A DNA stretch of 64,000 nucleotides. Source: Cryptomeria japonica. Its lineage: Eukaryota; Streptophyta; Pinopsida; Cupressales; Cupressaceae. The stretch covers positions 141,054,897 to 141,118,896 of the forward strand of contig NC_081407.1 in assembly GCF_030272615.1 (NCBI RefSeq). The letters are read 5' to 3'. Under the pieces are notes generated by a model, which worked only from the letters and a program-made list of their open reading frames with translations, did not search any database and was not told where the DNA came from. A program made the translations under genes and the position numbers. Below, piece after piece: positions 22,534 through 33,788 of this stretch; position 1 is the stretch's first letter; every line of letters starts with the position of its first letter.

Positions 22534-25500
22534 ATGAGTTTTACAACAATAAGCCCTACTTACACTATTCCCGTTAGACGAAGCCTTCAAATTAAGTCCT
22601 TCCAAGGTGTAATTACCGAGGAGATGGAACCTAATTTGAATGGCCTTTTTAACGAGGACATGGGTAATTCCTCTAATCCTCCTAATGATGAAGAAGCTCT
22701 CCATGAGGTTTCTGAAGAACAACTCTCGAAATTGGATAACCAATTTGATGATTTTCGACAATGGATGTCTCAAGAATACCCTGATAGTCAAGCTCTTCCT
22801 TTAATTGAGGGTCTAAAACGTATGCTTCAAAGTGATAAGAATGGAATTGATATTTTGCGTGGTATTGCACACATTGTGGATTCAAATGTGATGCCTATGA
22901 AAAGTTGTGCCGAAACTTTAGGTTATACACAACCTCCTACTCAAGTCAATCATTCTATTCCTTTGACGACTTCTATTGCTAGTATACCTACTTTTACATC
23001 AAACATAATGACTACTTCAACACAAGATATTCCTCCTATGATCACCAGTCATGGGGGCAATCCCTCTTCTTCAATCAACCCTCTTCCTTCATTCAATCCA
23101 ACTTCTTCATTCATTCCTTCAGTGAGTGTTCCTCTTATATCTCCACAAATGAACATGACACAAGGGGGCAATTCATTTAACCCTTCCATTCCTCCTTGTA
23201 GTGTTCCTCCTGTCCAATCATCTCCTATGACTAACTATCATAGTGTCCCACCACCTTACTCTCTACCTTCTTTCAATAACATAACACCTCCATCACAATC
23301 TAACACGTCTAATATGAACTCTTCGACTGAAGCGACCATTAACAATCTTGCACAAACTGTCTCTTCTTTACAGCAACAAATTGCCTCTATGAATCAATCT
23401 AAGTTTAGTGTGCCCACATTCGATGTTGCGAGCCCACTTTCTCTTGACATTGTCCGAGCTATTCCCCCTAAACATGTTGAAATTCCACATTTGGAGCTTT
23501 ATAATGGTAAGGGTGATCCTCTAACACATGTTAAGACCTTTCAAACAATATGTACTGATTTTGCTTATGACCAAAGGTTGCTTGCAAAACTGTTTACTAG
23601 AACATTAAGAGATAAAGCCCTACAATGGTATTGCTCGTTGCCTTCTTATTCTATTACTTCTTTTGAACAACTTGCAAATGCTTTTATTCAACAATTTCAA
23701 AACAATATAAGTCCTAAAGTTACTTTGATTGATTTAATGCATTGTAAACAAGGGGTTAAAGAAAAAGTGACTGATTTCATTGGTAGATATAAGCATTTGT
23801 ATGCTCAAATTTCTTTTCCAGTGCCTGACAATGATATTCAAAGAATCTTTATTTCTAATTTACAAAAAGATATTCGAGACAAACTTCTGTTTTCTGAGTT
23901 TACTTCTTTCCAACAGTTGTGTGCAACACTTCACAATTATCAACTGACTGTGAGTCAAATGGAACAATCACATCCTATGGCTCTGAGTGATAAGGGTGAT
24001 AGTAGTCAACAATCATTTGGGAAGTTTAAACCAAACAGAGAGTCCATTAAATTCAATGAAAACATCATCAACAATGTGAATGCAGCATCAGGTGTGCCTC
24101 CTATTGCTAAGTTTTTCAGGAAAGAAAGAAAGTTTACTCCTTTGAATGAATCATTGCATAGTATTATGAATAAGTTATTGGAACAAAATGTGCTTACTCT
24201 TCCTCCTATAAGGCAAATTGATCCTGCAAAGATAAATTCACCTTATTTCGATAACAAATCTTTTTGTCAATTTCATCGTCATCCTAGGCATGATACTGAA
24301 AAATGTTTTGCTTTAAAGGGAAAAATTCAAGATTTGATTGATAATAATACTATCTCTGTTTCTGGAGTGAATGATAAAGGCAATACATCTGTAGCTCCTC
24401 CTAACCAAAATCTTCAAATTTTTACTGATCCATTGCCTTCTCATACCTCTAATGCGATTGATACTACTAATTCCTCTGTCTCACCTGATGATCTTGTGTC
24501 TATGACTCCTAATGTGATTAACTTTGTGGAGCAGCAGAAAATCCCTAAAGAACCTTCCATCACATTTGATTCCAGTGAAACTATCAGGGCACCTTATGGT
24601 CCTTTATATATAGTTGCAAAAGTCAAGAATACACCTTGTCGTGGAGTGCTTATTGATCCTTCTTGTATGGTTAATATCATTACTGGAGAATTTCTTTTTA
24701 CTTTGCAATTGAATCAAGTGATCTATGACAAAATAGATGTGGTTGTGAAACTATTTGATGCATTTTTTTCTCCTGCAATTGGTTCTATTACATTACCTAT
24801 TGAGGTCCATAACAAATCCCTTGATGTGGACTTTGCTATTATTCCATCATTTGAACAATTTCGTGTGAAGCTAGGCTATCCTTGGCTATTTTCCATGAAA
24901 GCTATTGCTTCTCCTATTCACAAGTGTCTGAAATTTCCCCATAATGGTGAAGTTGTTACTGTCAATCATAGTCTCTTTAAACCAGCTGAAAGAACTTCTA
25001 GCGTTCCTATTGATTACTTTTGGCCTAAACAATTCCAATCTCTTTCTCCGCGAAGTGATCATCTTTTCAAATCTTATCAAAAGTGGAAAAAAGATATGAT
25101 CCTATCTCTAAGTGAACCTAGAACACCCAAACTTGACATTCCTATCATTCTTGAGAAGGAAGTTCTTCCTTTGAAAGATAAAACTAATGTCTTTCCTCAA
25201 GAAGATTCCCAACCCATCCCTATGGATGTGACTATGTCTATATCTAATAAACTTCCTAAAAGTAGACCTATACCTCCTCGTCATGATGGACTTGGTCTCC
25301 TTCCTAAACCAAATATTCCTCCTTTGTATGGAGTAGTTCCTCCTCCTTCCTCTTATGGAGAGAAGAGACTTTCCTCTTCTCCTATTATTCAACCTAAAAG
25401 ACCACAACCTAAACACCCAAGTGATAAGGATGAGAACATTCCTCCTCCTCAATCTTCTCAACTTCCTACTAAGACTAGACGAAATCGTTCTGCACGTGAA

Positions 25501-25944
25501 CACCGACGAAAGCGTCGTCTTAGAGCTCAGGCAGCTGCTTCTCAAACTTTGCAATCCCCAAAAACACCTTCAACAAGCATTATTCCATTTTCTCCTCAGC
25601 CGAAAATTGAGCCAAAATCTCCTAAACATAAGATGCATGATGGTCTTGATCCTGTGCGAGTTAAAGATCCTATTTTTATAAATCTTGATGATGATATAGA
25701 TGAAAATGTTATTCATGATGAAAATGTTACTCCTGTTCATTCTGATAGTGAATATGAACTTGTTGATATTGATAACCATTTATCTAATGAATTTTCTAAA
25801 GCACTTATCCTAGCTCCTAGACAAGAACACCGTGGCTTGGGATATGAACATAGCCCTTGTTTGGATCTTGTGATAGCTCCATCTGCTGTGTTGGATGTTC
25901 CTCCTCTAGCGTGTTCCCTACCTTCCCGAAACATTGATCAGTAA
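22534..25944 (+). CDS. Element B gag/protease-like polyprotein, intact
   Basis: 1136 codons without a stop. Residues 1-310 are Ser/Pro/Thr-rich. About 315-475 is a Ty3-type gag capsid domain (LELYNGKGDPLTHVKTF, ALQWYCSLP, F-I-Q-Q-F). About 578-595 is a Cys/His finger (CQFHRHPRHDTEKC) followed by LKGKIQDLI, as seen before the protease in Tat-type elements. About 688-808 resembles a retropepsin, but the active site reads LIDPSCMVN instead of D-[ST]-G, so activity is doubtful. The C-terminus has Pro-rich stretches, a strongly basic patch near 979-1000 (TKTRRNRSAREHRRKRRLRA), an acidic stretch and a GLGY motif. A second in-frame ATG (codon 31, MEPNLNGLF) may be the true start. Expected role: coat protein packaging B RNA. 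It is far longer than a usual gag. Confidence 0.85.
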   Translation: MSFTTISPTYTIPVRRSLQIKSFQGVITEEMEPNLNGLFNEDMGNSSNPPNDEEALHEVSEEQLSKLDNQFDDFRQWMSQEYPDSQALPLIEGLKRMLQSDKNGIDILRGIAHIVDSNVMPMKSCAETLGYTQPPTQVNHSIPLTTSIASIPTFTSNIMTTSTQDIPPMITSHGGNPSSSINPLPSFNPTSSFIPSVSVPLISPQMNMTQGGNSFNPSIPPCSVPPVQSSPMTNYHSVPPPYSLPSFNNITPPSQSNTSNMNSSTEATINNLAQTVSSLQQQIASMNQSKFSVPTFDVASPLSLDIVRAIPPKHVEIPHLELYNGKGDPLTHVKTFQTICTDFAYDQRLLAKLFTRTLRDKALQWYCSLPSYSITSFEQLANAFIQQFQNNISPKVTLIDLMHCKQGVKEKVTDFIGRYKHLYAQISFPVPDNDIQRIFISNLQKDIRDKLLFSEFTSFQQLCATLHNYQLTVSQMEQSHPMALSDKGDSSQQSFGKFKPNRESIKFNENIINNVNAASGVPPIAKFFRKERKFTPLNESLHSIMNKLLEQNVLTLPPIRQIDPAKINSPYFDNKSFCQFHRHPRHDTEKCFALKGKIQDLIDNNTISVSGVNDKGNTSVAPPNQNLQIFTDPLPSHTSNAIDTTNSSVSPDDLVSMTPNVINFVEQQKIPKEPSITFDSSETIRAPYGPLYIVAKVKNTPCRGVLIDPSCMVNIITGEFLFTLQLNQVIYDKIDVVVKLFDAFFSPAIGSITLPIEVHNKSLDVDFAIIPSFEQFRVKLGYPWLFSMKAIASPIHKCLKFPHNGEVVTVNHSLFKPAERTSSVPIDYFWPKQFQSLSPRSDHLFKSYQKWKKDMILSLSEPRTPKLDIPIILEKEVLPLKDKTNVFPQEDSQPIPMDVTMSISNKLPKSRPIPPRHDGLGLLPKPNIPPLYGVVPPPSSYGEKRLSSSPIIQPKRPQPKHPSDKDENIPPPQSSQLPTKTRRNRSAREHRRKRRLRAQAAASQTLQSPKTPSTSIIPFSPQPKIEPKSPKHKMHDGLDPVRVKDPIFINLDDDIDENVIHDENVTPVHSDSEYELVDIDNHLSNEFSKALILAPRQEHRGLGYEHSPCLDLVIAPSAVLDVPPLACSLPSRNIDQ

Positions 25945-26700
25945 GATCGGGGGGTAGATGACGTGCTAGACTAGTTTCATTAGCATAGCAGATTCTCTCC
26001 CCCTCTCTTTTGTTACTTCTTCTATGTGTTATTCTCATTTTTCTATTTTGTTGTCCTTAGTGTTGTCTACTTGAGGACGATGCAAAACATTGAGATCTCT
26101 TGGTCTCTCTCATGTTGACTCAAAAGACACATGTGTTCCCTTCTTCTAGGTGACCTTCCTTGATTGGGGAATGAAGAACAATTATGCATACATACATATG
26201 ATATAGATGAATTATCATACAACATACTGACCCCGAGGAAAGCGAAGTCACCTTATGCTTTGTGTTTTGTGTCTATTATCCTTGGGCTTACCTTACACTT
26301 GGGGGCTAAATCCTTGCGATAACGTGCTCCTTTCTCATTTCTTATATGTATCACTACCTTAAAGCAATCACCCCCGGTGAGGCGTGTGTGATCGCTTTAA
26401 CGTAGGGGGGCATACATCCCATTCATATCTTTTCAAGATACTTAAAAATTTCTTGACAAATTTAGCTTTGCCTTGAAAATTTTTGATATCTTTCTTGCAT
26501 GACTCATAGTGAGGGAACCCTACTACTGACAGTCATGGTTCTCCCTCGTGATCTTCCCTTTTACTTTGTCAATCGAAGTCGTAAGATCCTTAGTCCACTG
26601 GGGGCTTGGTGTATCTTGCCTCCTTGATGTGGTGAAAGTTTTTCAATGTTGTTTCCTTGTACTTTACCGGAAGTATGAGCATACGCTTATACTCTCGCTA
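25945..26700 (+). other. Element B 3' region without genes
   Basis: 755 bp between the ORF and the polypurine tract, where a complete Ty3 element would carry kilobases of pol. I find no RT or integrase motif and no clear repeat. It may be a remnant of deleted pol or a recruited 3' UTR. Confidence 0.6.
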
Positions 26701-26714
26701 AAGTGGGGGCTAAA
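26701..26714 (+). other. Polypurine tract of element B
   Basis: AAGTGGGGGCTAAA ends exactly at the 3' LTR start. Confidence 0.75.
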
Positions 26715-27973
26715 TGTAGCGTCCTAAAATTGCGACACTTGCAATTTCGACTGCATTTGGGTCTTCACGATGGCGACGCAACACTGAACCTGAATGGAGA
26801 CCCCGAAACTTGCTCATGACACCAAAAACTGCATTTTTTCAGCACCCTGGTCTGATCCTCCTTGCACCCTGCTGTCCCGGGAGGTGGGACCAGAGCACCC
26901 AACGCCCTATTCCTTCAGGACTAGAGCACCCAGCGCCCTGGTCCCCCAGAACCATGGCGCCCAGTGCCCTGGTCCCTGGCCCTATTTTGGGCCCGGTCTC
27001 CTATGGGACTTCGGGTCTTTTTGTTTGCAATTTGGAAAATAACATTTCCTGGTCGGCCTAAGGTCGGGAAAATCAGTCTTTTAACCCTAATTGGCAAGTA
27101 TATAAACTTCTTTTCCTCTCTCATTTTGGGGAGGATGGAAAAAGGTGGAAACGATATTCAAACATTCAAGCATTCAAGCATTCCTTCAAGCAATTGATCA
27201 TTCTAAGTCTCCATTCAAGGCTAAGTGTTGCATTCAAGACAAGGATTCAACCATTGAAGAGGAGATCACTTACAACACATTACATACTACAACATACAAC
27301 ATACAACATACAACAACATCTATACCTTCGCATATAAGGATACAAACATCCTTACAACAAGGTATTAGTACTTGTTTTACATTACATTTACAACATTTCT
27401 CATTTCTTGGTTAATTCCAAAACCGGGGTTTGACCTAAGGGCAAACCCCTAATCCCTAACCCCCCAATCATCTTCGCTTTTCTGTGTGTAGGTTGCAGGT
27501 ACGCTGCTGAAATTGAAGATCTGGAATCCTTGTGCAGAGACGAACAGATCCCCCTTCGTTTCGCAGATTTTTCGGAGGACCGTGTGCACGCCGGGTGCCA
27601 TCGTCCCATCAACTTTTGCTCAAATTTACAGGACAACGCCGTCTCGAGATTTTACTGCTAATTCCAGGTCCGCAGCTTCATCCTATATCCCTATCTCAGT
27701 TTATAAGCAAATCTTTCTCACTTTCTATGTATTCCTAGCTTAATCATTCTATCTACATTCTTTACAAAAGAGGGTATCCTTGCTATCACAACCCTTGAAA
27801 CTCATATAGAATCCAATCTTGCATTGCATGGGATTGGATCTTGTGGGTTTCAACCCCTCTTTTGAATGTAAAGTCTCTCCTAAGTGAAAACCATCAACCC
27901 TAGTGACTCTCCCTTCTCTCTCGTCGGAGTTGGGGAGGGGAGAACGACTAGGGTTTGATTTTTCCGCTTTACA
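26715..27973 (+). repeat. Element B 3' LTR
   Basis: Near-identical direct repeat of 20086-21352, with the same sub-features: 31-bp units about 26889-26980, TATATAAA 27099-27106, 33-bp module 27575-27607. It has one fewer CATTCAAG unit. Several GCGCC in the left copy read GCACC here, the pattern of methyl-C decay. Confidence 0.92.
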
Positions 27974-27978
27974 GTTTA
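27974..27978. repeat. Target-site duplication of element B, right (GTTTA)
   Basis: Second copy of GTTTA; directly after it the gag frame of C resumes. Confidence 0.9.
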
Positions 27979-28814
27979 ATAGAGAAAACTATAGGATATG
28001 GCGTGATAGAATGAAAATTTATATCAAGAGTCTTGGAAATCAATACTGGGAACATATTAATACTCAATATGTTGCACTTAGTGGGATTATGACTGATGAT
28101 CAGAAGAAAGAGCAACAAGAAAAAAATCAAGCATTGGAGCCTATTATCAGTTCTTTGTCTGATGCAGAGTATGTAGATGTCCATGGTCTAGAGACTGAAT
28201 ATGAGGTATGGAAGAAACTTGAAGAGATTTATAGTGGTGATGAACATGTAAATATTGCCAAGGAAGAGAGTCTAAGAGGAAAGTTTGATGACATGTGGAT
28301 GGCTGAAGGTGAGAATATCCAACAGTATGGTCAAAGGATAAAAGAGACAGTTGGTGAGATAAAGAGTGTTGGTGGTAAAATGGATGATGCCACAATAGTT
28401 ATTAAGGTGCTGAGAACCCTGCTACCGGTCTACGCTATCCGAGTTGTAGCCATTCAGGAGTTGAAATCTATTGACAAAACCAAGAAAACCCTTGACTCTA
28501 TTATTGGTAAGCTTACCGCTTCTGAATTAAATGGTTATGATGGTAGTATTCAGAAATCTGAATCAACATTTAGAGCTTCTATTTCTAACCCATCTATAAG
28601 GAAAAGTAGAGATTTCAGTCAGAGTTATGAATCTAGATCCATTAGAGAAGTTGATGATGAAGACAGTTTGGTTGAGCTTGAAGCATTATTGGCCAATCGG
28701 TTGCCTAGAGGTACCAACAAATATAGAGGTAAATTACCTTTGAAATGTTTTGCATGCAACAAGATTGGACACATAGCTGCTAACTGTCCTAATGGTGATA
28801 ATGAGCACAAGTGA
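27974..28814 (+). pseudogene. Copia C gag, main part
   Basis: Frame resumes after B with the copia gag block (NYRIWRDRMK) and runs to a TGA at 28812-28814. The Trp codon that is lost in A is present here (DDMWMAEGE). The zinc knuckle CFACNKIGHIAANC (CX2CX4HX4C) is at about 28745-28787. After the stop, the same frame continues with a Lys/Arg-rich part and two more stops before the protease. The open frame extending left of 27974 is LTR sequence of B and is not part of the gene. Confidence 0.85.
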
Positions 28815-29450
28815 GAGAAATTTGAGAAGTACAAGGGAAAACGAAAAAGAGATTGTCTTATTGCAGTTGATGGTGGTATCACTGATGAATAATCTGATGG
28901 TGATGCTAATGAAGACATTGTGTTTGTAGCCATTAAAGAGGAAACATTTGATTAGAAGGCTTTAGTTTCACAAATGGATAATTTTGATGATTGGATCATT
29001 GATAGTGGTTGTTCACATCACATGATCGGTGATCAAAGCAAATTTCTTTCTTTGAAGGAATTTGATGGCAGAGTTGTAAGATTTGGTAATGACTCACCCT
29101 ACATGGTTAAAGGTAAGGGAACTATTTCTCTTAATGGAAAGAGAGGTGTAGATGATGTCTACTAGGTTGAAGGTCTAAATCACAATCTGTTGAGTGTTTC
29201 CCAACTCAATGACAAAGGATATCCATTAGAGTTTAAAAATGGTATGTGCAAAATCTATGGGAGCAAAGGTGAATTGATTGCAACTGGCAAGTAGACTAAA
29301 GGTAACTTGTTTCACCTGAATCCTAAAGTCAACAACTGTTTAATTGCTAAAGTAGATGATAGTTGGATTTGGCATAAGAGATTTTGTCATATTAATTTTG
29401 ATAACATTGTTAAAGTGAGTAAGTCAAAGACAGTGAGAGGTTTGCCTTAG
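28815..29450 (+). pseudogene. Copia C protease and pre-integrase zinc region
   Basis: Contains WIIDSGCSHHMIGD (retropepsin active site D-S-G) in the open piece 28974-29165, then the GAG-pre-integrase region with NLLSVS-like and WHKR..CH motifs through four stop codons. Compared with A, several Trp or Gln codons have become TAG or TGA. Confidence 0.8.
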
Positions 29451-30540
29451 TTGGACAAACCGGTTAATGTTCTTTGTAAGGAATGTCACTTGGGAAAGAT
29501 GACATCCTCAACTTTCAAGAGAAAATCTTTTTCAGTGGAACATTTGTTAGATTTGGTTCATACAGACCTCTGTGGACCAATAAGGACTAAAAGTATTCAA
29601 GGTGATAGATATTTCATGATCTTCACTGATGATTGCTCAAGGATGATGTGGGTCACATTCTTGAAGGATAAAATAGAGGCATTTGGTAAATTCAAGGCAT
29701 TCATGGCCTTAGCTGAAAAAGAGAGTGGTAAGAAGATAAACTGTCTCAGGACTGATCAAGGCGAAGAATTCACTTCTGAGGAATTCACTAGATATTGTGA
29801 AGAGAATGGTATCAAGTGATAACTTTCTGCACCGAGGACACCACAACAGAATGGTATTGTAGAGAGAAACAACCAGTCAGTTGTTGAAGCTGTTGGGACA
29901 ATGTTGATACAAGGAGGTATAGCGAAGACTTTTTGGAGAGAAGCTGTCAGCATAGTTGTCTACACAATGAATGAGATTTTGGTAAAAAGAGGTAAGGACA
30001 AGACTCCTTATGAATACTGGTATGGTAGATCACCTAATGTTAGTTATTTCAAGATATTTGATAGCAATTTTTTTATTGAGAGAGGTGACTATATTAGCAA
30101 GTTTGAGGCTAAAAGTGATGAAGGTATATTTCTTGGTTATTCCACCAAGAGTAAGGCCTACAAATGTTATAACAACCGAACACAGAGAATCATTGAGAGT
30201 GTTGATGTTCAAGTGGATGAGTATCCTGAAGTCTCAGGGGAAACCAGTGTGGAGAAAAAGGATGAAGATCCTTGCATTTTGTTTTTGGAACCAAAACCTG
30301 AAACTAGTAAAGTGAATGTTGTTGTACTAGTTCAACCGGAACAGGTAGATTCAGAAGAAGATGATGTTAGTAATGAAGAAGAACCTGGAGATATTGATCA
30401 TGTTATTTCAAGGTATGTGAGACTCAATCACAATGCTGAGCAGATTATTGGAGATAAGGATGTTGGAGTATTGACCAGAAGAACAATCAAAGAGAATTAT
30501 TGCATGATCTCCACTATTGAGCCTAGAACTGCTAAGGAAT
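29451..30540 (+). pseudogene. Copia C integrase
   Basis: Piece 29451-29819 has C..C of the zinc site (CKECHLGK), HTDLCGP and RTDQGEEF. Two adjacent stops (TGA, TAA) follow at about 29818-29823 where Arg and Gln are expected, then QQNGIVERNN with the third catalytic acid. The frame from 29901 continues through the integrase C-terminal block (GIFLGYSTKSKA) into the acidic linker towards RT. Confidence 0.85.
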
Positions 30541-32053
30541 CATTTGAAGATGATCATTGGGTTAAAGCTATGGAGGATGAGCTTGAAAAAATTGAGAAGA
30601 ATAACACTTGGACTCTAGTACCCCGACCGGTAAATAAAAATGTAATAGGTACTAAGTGGGTTTTCAGGAACAAGTTGAATGAAGATGGTGTTGTAGTTCG
30701 CAACAAAGTGAGATTGGTTTGCAAAGGTTATGCACAAGAAGAAGGAGAAGATTATGGTGAGAATTTTGCACCAGTGGCTAGACTGGAAGGTGTCAGAACT
30801 TTACTCGCATTTGCAACACACAAGGGATTCAAAGCATACCAGATGGATGTAAAGTCATTATTTTTAATGGAATACTGGAAGAAGAAGTATACATTGAGCA
30901 GCTAGATGGTTATGCTCTGGCTGATGAGAAAGACATGGTATGTAGGTTGCATAAGACATTATATGGATTAAAGCAAGAACCAAGAGAATGGTATGAAAGG
31001 CTTCATTCACACCTGATGAAGATAGGTTTTCAGAGAACTAATGAAGATAGCAACATATATCTCAAATTTGAAGGAGATAAGATACTGGCTAGTGAAGTGT
31101 TTGTAGATGATATCATATTTGGAGGGAATGATGACATAAGCAATGACTTTGAAAATGAAATGAAAAGTGAGTTTGAAATGTCCCTAGTGGGAGAGATAAA
31201 AAATTTCATAGGTTTGCAAATATAGCAAATGAAGAGCAGTATTTTCATTACACAACCTAAGTATGTGAAGGAGGTATTAAAGACATTTGGTATGAGTGAC
31301 TGTAAACCAGTTGGGACACTAATGGTTATAGGTTGTAAGTTGTCTAAGGAAGATGAGGCCACATCTGTTGATGAGAAGGAGTACAAGTCAATGATTGGAA
31401 AAATGCGTTATGTTGTTCACAGTAGACTGAATATAGCTCATGCAGTTGGTCTAGTTGCAAGATTTCAGAAGAATCCAAAGGAAACACATTTGATAGAAAC
31501 CAAGAGGATATTCAAATATTTGAAAGGTATTATTGACTATGGATTATGGTATCCATATGAAGGAAAATTTGATTTGAATGTGTACACAGATGCATACTGG
31601 GCAGGTAATGTTGATGACCCGAAAAGCACAACCGGTGGAGCATTCTTTCTAGGAGGAAGACTTGTTTCATGGAGTAGCAAGAAGCAGAGTTGTATTTCAT
31701 AGTCTACTGTTGAAGTTGAGTATGTTGCAGCTTATATGAATTGTACCCAAGCTATCTGGATGAGGCACATTTTAGAAGGTTTCAAGATGAAGTTTACAGA
31801 ACCTATAAAGATCTTATGTGACAATACCAGTGCCATAAATATTTCAAAGAACCCTACCTTGCATGCATGAACCAAGCATATTGAATTGAAGTATCATTTC
31901 TTGAGGGAAAAAGTGTAGAGTAAAGATGTGATCTTGGAGCATGTTTCTACCAAGGAGCAGCTTGCAGATATATTTACTAAACCTCTGCCTAAGACTACTT
32001 TTGAGTATCTTAGAACTCAGCTAGGGGTTATAACCCTTCATGAGGTAAATTGA
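30541..32053 (+). pseudogene. Copia C reverse transcriptase-RNase H
   Basis: Starts in frame with integrase (DHWVKAMEDELEKIEKNNTW) and carries [10 protein letters not shown] and QMDVKS. An indel near 30860 shifts the frame after the first catalytic Asp. Later pieces 30935-31225 (FVDDIIFGG) and 31229-31702 are split by one TAG. The RNase H tail, with [12 protein letters not shown], runs to about 32053 through further stops and ends in EVN plus TGA as in A. RT and RNase H would act in particles in the cytoplasm; this copy is dead. Confidence 0.85.
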
Positions 32054-32350
32054 GCATGATGTAGAGTAGATTAGTCTCAGAGCTATTTGCAGAATTTTAC
32101 AACAGGATTGGTGTAGAAGTGGAGTTATTCCACAGGGGGAGCATCAAGTTGCAGGTTGTTGATGTTGAACAGTTAAGTTTTACATTGCATGTTTTACTTT
32201 CAATTTGGCATTGTTGTCAAAGGGGGAGAAGAACTATGTGATTATGGGAGAAGTACCAGTGACAAGATGAAGACATGATAAAATGTAAACCAGGATTCCT
32301 ATTCACAATCATAACAATCAATGGTATTGATATTTGTATTTCCATCAATG
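32054..32350 (+). other. Copia C 3' untranslated region
   Basis: Non-coding. Holds a first purine run CAGGGGGAGCATC at about 32133-32146 and a second AAGGGGGAGAAG at 32219-32231, before the LTR-proximal tract; element A has a similar duplicated purine run. Confidence 0.6.
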
Positions 32351-32364
32351 CAAAAGGGGGATAT
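32351..32364 (+). other. Polypurine tract of copia C
   Basis: CAAAAGGGGGATAT directly precedes the 3' LTR (TGTTGG). Confidence 0.75.
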
Positions 32365-33783
32365 TGTTGGCATTTTCATAAAGATTGCATTAATGATATA
32401 TTATGTTGTTATTGATGTCAATTAACCAGTAATGATATTGTTGTAATGTTATTTTGTAACTGGTAGGAAGAGCTAGTGAAAGGAAACTGTAACCGGTAGG
32501 TAAGTTTGTGGAGTGAAATGGTATTGCTAAGTATCAAGAAGTGTTGAACCGTTAAACCCTACCTGTTGTTTTGATAAACCCTAACCGATTAAGTTTGGTG
32601 AATTGGTTATATTGGTTTATGATCTAATGATGAGCGGTAATGATTATGACACACATGCATATTGTATGAAGAGAGTTTCAAAGTATATTTGGCGCATTGA
32701 GGTAACGGTTTTTGTCTTGGGAATGAGAAAGTGTATTGCATGTAATGCAAAGCGCGTGATGAGTTAGTAAGTTCGATGAAGCGGTGATCAAGGAGTGGTC
32801 GAGGCTTTCTTGAATGATGTGTAGAGATTGTTATGTAATCCAACAGTCATACTTGAACCGACTTGTTTGTAATCTCTATGTGAATTAGGTTTTTGTTGTG
32901 TTACCGACCCAATTGATTTGTTTATAAGGTCGATGAGTTGGTTAGTTTCAGAGTTGGCAAAGTTTTAGTTGAGTGTGTGGTTGTTGAACCAGATGATGTA
33001 TCTGCAGTTTTAGTAAAGGCAGATAGGAGCATGAAAAGGATCTGAACAAACAAGTGTAGTTCTATTCAAACAGATCAACAAACTCCTGTTGTTTTTTAAC
33101 AATTACAGAAGATCGAAATCCCCTAATTGGGTAAGCTCTAACAAGGTTGGTGTTATTCAAATCCTCTAACAAGGTGATCCATTAGCTTGGATTCTAAATC
33201 CTTTACAAAGGTTACTCCCCATAGGGTATTGCTTCTAACAAGGCATTATAGTCAATCCCTTAAGCGGGTGGTCCCTAACAAGATCTGTTCTTAACAAGAC
33301 TTTTTATAAAAGCTTTAACAGGCTTGGCTCCTAACAAGGCTAACTTAAGAAGAGTTCAGATAGTTATCTTGTGAGTCTCATCTCACCGTGGCTTTTCCCT
33401 TTTGGGTTTCCACATCAAAAATATTGTGTCAAGTGGTGAATGTTTTTGTGGTTATGTTTTCTATAGTTGATTTTCTTAACTACTTAATCCACTTTGATAT
33501 CTCATGATAACCGGAAGCAATATGAAATGGAGTTTTACTTATGTTCAGTAAAAGTATTTGGATGTTTGTGAGTTACAAGTTGTTTACTATTAACCTATTG
33601 TAACAGTCAACCGGTTCAGCTTGACAATTTTATCTTGATAGTGATATTGCATTGATAGTTCTAAGTTTACTTTGAGAGATTGATTTTGAGATTGGTGAAG
33701 TTTATCAGTTTTTATATCTATTGATTCACCACCCCCCCCCTCTCAGTAGTTGACCAGATCCTTGTTCTTTCATCATACCATCA
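32365..33783 (+). repeat. Copia C 3' LTR
   Basis: Direct repeat of 18575-19987 with point differences. It holds a run of ten C at 33730-33740, TATAAGG at 32923-32929 and the same CTAACAAGG array at about 33115-33340. Confidence 0.9.
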
Positions 33784-33788
33784 GTCTA
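33784..33788. repeat. Target-site duplication of copia C, right (GTCTA)
   Basis: Second copy of GTCTA; the sequence beyond it is the protease tail of element G. Confidence 0.88.

Larger units (their letters stand above)
20086..27973 (+). mobile_element. Non-autonomous LTR retrotransposon B (gag/protease-like only)
   Basis: 7888-bp element nested in C: LTRs 20086-21352 and 26715-27973, primer-binding-like site after the first LTR, a long leader, one intact ORF of 1136 codons, and a polypurine tract before the second LTR. No RT, RNase H or integrase motif is found in any frame between 25944 and 26714 or in the leader. The LTRs are nearly identical by eye; their lengths differ by 8 bp, which equals one CATTCAAG unit. 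B is therefore among the youngest elements here and must have been moved by enzymes of a partner element. Confidence 0.9.
18575..33783 (+). mobile_element. Ty1/copia LTR retrotransposon C, carrying nested element B
   Basis: Plus-strand copia element: LTR 18575-19987, primer-binding site 19990-20000, gag start 20058, nested element B 20086-27973, rest of gag-pol to 32053, polypurine tract about 32351-32364, and LTR 32365-33783. Without B and its duplication it is about 7316 bp, almost the size of A. Pol has around ten nonsense or frameshift changes. Inserted in element G. Confidence 0.92.

Noticed and set aside
27903-27973. Gag of copia C starting at 27903
   Set aside because: This part is the 3' LTR of B. 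The true gag start is at 20058, before the insertion.
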